From the NCBI GenBank assembly GCA_002428525.1, contig DIWU01000006.1, positions 44,523 through 51,172 on the forward strand: a stretch of DNA of 6,650 bases, written 5' to 3'. The translations under genes and the position numbers were made by a program. The DNA comes from a bacterium UBP14_UBA6098 (GTDB lineage: Bacteria; UBP14; UBA6098). Every line of letters starts with the position of its first letter. Positions within the stretch are counted from its first letter, which is position 1. The notes below the pieces were generated by a model that ran no database searches, was not told the origin of the DNA, and was given only the letters and a program-made list of their open reading frames with translations. This document shows positions 6,101 through 6,650 of the stretch, in pieces.

Positions 6101-6650
6101 TCATAGATGAAGAAGCTTTCTACGCATGATGTCGGCTTGATATAGTTTGTTTCGGCGGTCCAATGTGAATCTCCCGTCGGGCCGGTGGGGCCGAGCGCGC
6201 CTGTAGGGCCGGTGGGGCCGACTGCGCCTGCGGAGCCGGTTGCTCCGGTCGGGCCGGTAGGGCCGGTTGCGCCTGCGGAGCCTGTAGCTCCAGTCGGGCC
6301 GGTCGGGCCTGTCGGGCCGGTAGCGCCGGTTGCTCCGGTCGGGCCGGTCGGGCCGACTGCGCCCGCAGAGCCGGTAGCTCCTGTCGGGCCGGTGGGGCCG
6401 ACTGCGCCTGCAGAGCCGGTAGCGCCGGTCGGGCCGGTAGCTCCTGTTGCTCCGGTCGGGCCGATTGCTCCCGCAGAGCCGGTTGCTCCGGTCGGGCCGG
6501 TGGGGCCGAGCGCGCCTGTAGGGCCGGTCGGGCCTGTTGCGCCTGCGGAGCCGGTAGCTCCAGTCGGGCCGGTCGGGCCGGTGGGGCCGACTGCGCCGGT
6601 TGCGCCGACAGGGCCTTGGGGGCCAATAGCGCTTAAATCGATATTAACCA
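3130..6650 (-). CDS. Giant collagen-like fibre protein with YadA-like head repeats and C-terminal Peptidase_S74 chaperone (5' end beyond window)
   Basis: The frame ends at TAA (3132-3130) and stays open to the right edge, giving 1172 visible residues. The first in-frame ATG (6096) is internal: the collagen repeat upstream is in the same frame, so the start lies outside the window. Visible order: 50 Gly-X-Y triplets, residues 9-158; Gly/Tyr-rich repeats of YGIAGYHYG and YGAIGYQAS type, up to about 356; a segment with MFWNSSTDKLYVHNGSTW, about 357-398; 'GIGT..P..L.I' tail-fibre motifs (LGIGITPTSRF, IGIGTYDLTAPLTI, VGIGTYSPNQQLEI), about 435-685; about 17 NTAVGYQAL repeats, 733-1039; and a Peptidase_S74 domain, 1059-1172, ending in a coiled coil. 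In the S74 family this C-terminal domain helps a trimeric beta-fibre fold and then cuts itself off before the Ser of S-D-x-R-x-K. Any signal peptide would be outside the window. Role as a secreted or surface fibre is inference. Confidence 0.95.
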   Translation of the reverse strand, partial: VNIDLSAIGPQGPVGATGAVGPTGPTGPTGATGSAGATGPTGPTGALGPTGPTGATGSAGAIGPTGATGATGPTGATGSAGAVGPTGPTGATGSAGAVGPTGPTGATGATGPTGPTGPTGATGSAGATGPTGPTGATGSAGAVGPTGPTGALGPTGPTGDSHWTAETNYIKPTSCVESFFIYDGMGTGRNQLQYISAANSTDGKQLLRAYNTSTGSCASGRNNTIFAETGVYTGSGGSWAYGRSSGAILGYNNSTYGTYSYGIAGYHYGNTSYTPHAAVFGGTNISGSTTVPATYGAIGYQASSSAAYGIFGASTWGGSTSYGGYFTATGSAATNYGLYAYASSGTNNYSGYFDGGVIHIPSFTSTTGLTTGDGNMFWNSSTDKLYVHNGSTWQEIGGSAGLSGSGTATRVAFWSGDYALSSSADLYWDNTNSRLGIGITPTSRFHTLTSGAVTSDVTGNILQTTSTSSTGSIGKTGLFVESSGTWTGSSSTNIGLDVLATGGTTNYGIRSRNAIFGTSLPSGFWSGVFEGDFYVSTKIGIGTYDLTAPLTIRNTSTGQGAWSSGFRPQIMATNTDATSGSEVGIGLQAGSADNELGSGWGVILRSKLDTYVLGITGGTGVVYGRFNPDPASASNGAFYPGNSSQNSYITKGTSATDITFANTSSYTSVRVGIGTYSPNQQLEITGNFRLPVTTATTGIIYADTYTLLHSYGTASLYVGTSAGNLTSTGLGMNTGIGYQAMRSISNGTGNTGVGTSVMNNTSSGSNNTAIGYSALSSNLTGGANVATGRSALGLNTSGSYNTAVGDLALWANQANSRSTAVGYKAMYNADDRTTERSTYNTAIGYEALHGSTTPGNNTGQYNTAVGDHAMYSNTSGHANTAVGYNALYANQIGVYNSAFGYQALESLNPPGSAPQGFYNTAVGYRSMQTLLSGWGNTAVGYYSLQSASASSKCTAIGYQALSAATSGENTAVGYQALMANTTGQYNTACGGAALNINQTGNYNTAVGNTAGPNSSAYSYTTAIGAMATTTASNQIRIGSLDSPYRPSSIGGYVSWSTLSDGRYKTDIQGYEGGLDFIAELRPVSYVFKDDDSDRTVRTGFIAQEVEAAMNKLGIPFGGLDKPLDTQNDRYGLRYAEFVVPLVKAVQEQQEMIESQNKLIGELMKRIEALENR
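3133..3474 (-). other. Peptidase_S74 intramolecular chaperone domain and predicted self-cleavage site
   Basis: These are the last 114 residues of gene A. They begin at SDGRYKTDI, which fits the S-D-x-R-x-K motif with the catalytic Ser (codon 3472-3474) and Lys (codon 3457-3459) five residues apart, as in phage endosialidase chaperones. Further family features are LRPVSYVFK, TGFIAQEVE, YAEFVVPLVKAVQE and a terminal coiled coil (QEMIESQNKLIGELMKRIEAL). Cleavage is predicted between Leu and Ser at 3475/3474, releasing this fragment. Confidence 0.92.
3532..4452 (-). repeat. About 17 YadA-head-like repeats (NTAVGYQAL type)
   Basis: About 307 residues consist of roughly 17 units of about 17 residues (about 51 bp). 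Each begins N-T-A-[VI]-G-[YD]-x-[AS]-[LM] and ends in a Ser/Gly/Asn-rich turn such as NTSGxY. Units 6, 7 and 10 carry insertions of about 5-6 residues in the turn. In YadA-type trimeric adhesins these repeats form a left-handed beta-roll head; the same fold is expected here. Units differ well in sequence, so this is an old array rather than a recent expansion. Confidence 0.9.
5581..5943 (-). repeat. Gly/Tyr-rich degenerate repeats in gene A
   Basis: Around 120 residues contain a recurring Y-G-[IVL]-x-[GA]-Y/F pattern: SWAYGRSSGAILGY, YSYGIAGYHYG, YGAIGYQAS, AYGIFGAS, SYGGYF, NYGLYAY, NYSGYFDGG. Such Tyr-Gly repeats are common in phage and bacterial fibres, where they form short beta-strands. 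They are degenerate at the DNA level. Confidence 0.75.
6175..6624 (-). repeat. Collagen-like tract of gene A, 50 Gly-X-Y triplets
   Basis: Fifty uninterrupted triplets decode as 22 GPT, 13 GAT, 6 GSA, 4 GAV, 2 GAL and one each of GAI, GPQ and GPV, followed by GDS. Six copies of GAT-GSA-GA[VTI], usually flanked by GPT GPT, form a 45-bp-scale higher-order unit absent from the other two tracts. There are no charged residues and no breaks. The tract starts after the visible residues NIDLSAI. Confidence 0.97.

Noticed and set aside
6120..6626. Minus-strand Ala/Pro/Arg-rich frame (PARPAQ type) in the gene A collagen region
   Set aside because: It is a frame-shifted shadow of the Gly-X-Y tract. The Gly-X-Y frame joins without a stop to the head repeats and S74 domain downstream.
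1..6650. An ordinary phage tail-fibre locus
   Set aside because: The motifs are phage-like, but signal peptides on B, C and D imply Sec export, and no capsid, baseplate or lysis genes are visible. A prophage-derived origin of the modules remains possible.

Overview
The window is a minus-strand cluster of four genes for secreted, fibre-like proteins. In transcription order (right to left) they are: (A) a very large collagen-like protein with a C-terminal self-cleaving chaperone domain, whose 5' end lies beyond the right edge; (B) a 534-residue secreted collagen-like protein; (D) a 149-residue secreted protein; and (C) a paralogue of B whose 3' end lies beyond the left edge. I find no convincing plus-strand gene, RNA gene, insertion sequence or CRISPR array. 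Plus-strand open frames are shadows of the GC-rich, repetitive minus-strand genes.

Layout: 1-832 is gene C (277 residues visible). 833-980 is intergenic. 981-1430 is gene D. 1445-3049 is gene B. 3130-6650 is gene A (1172 residues visible). Gaps are 80 bp (A to B), 14 bp (B to D) and 148 bp (D to C). No clear intrinsic terminator separates them, so one transcript is plausible. D's ribosome binding site lies next to B's stop codon.

The proteins share a building plan. B, C and D begin with Sec-type signal peptides. A, B and C carry Gly-X-Y tracts dominated by Gly-Pro-Thr and Gly-Ala-Thr (50, 30 and at least 9 complete triplets). A then continues through Gly/Tyr-rich repeats, 'VGIG'-type tail-fibre motifs and about 17 YadA-head-like NTAVGYQAL repeats. 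It ends in a Peptidase_S74 (intramolecular chaperone) domain with the Ser/Lys pair of the S-D-x-R-x-K motif. B and C share a nearly identical central module, with the aligned copies offset by exactly 2220 bp, but have clearly different N-termini. I infer a set of trimeric surface or extracellular fibres built from phage-tail-fibre-type parts.

Organism: signal peptides, good Shine-Dalgarno sites, GC-rich coding and uncharged GPT/GAT collagen next to S74 domains suggest an uncultured bacterium, plausibly didermal (for example the FCB group or a candidate phylum). The sequence alone does not fix the lineage. A phage origin for the parts is possible, but signal peptides on three of the proteins argue against an ordinary phage tail locus.
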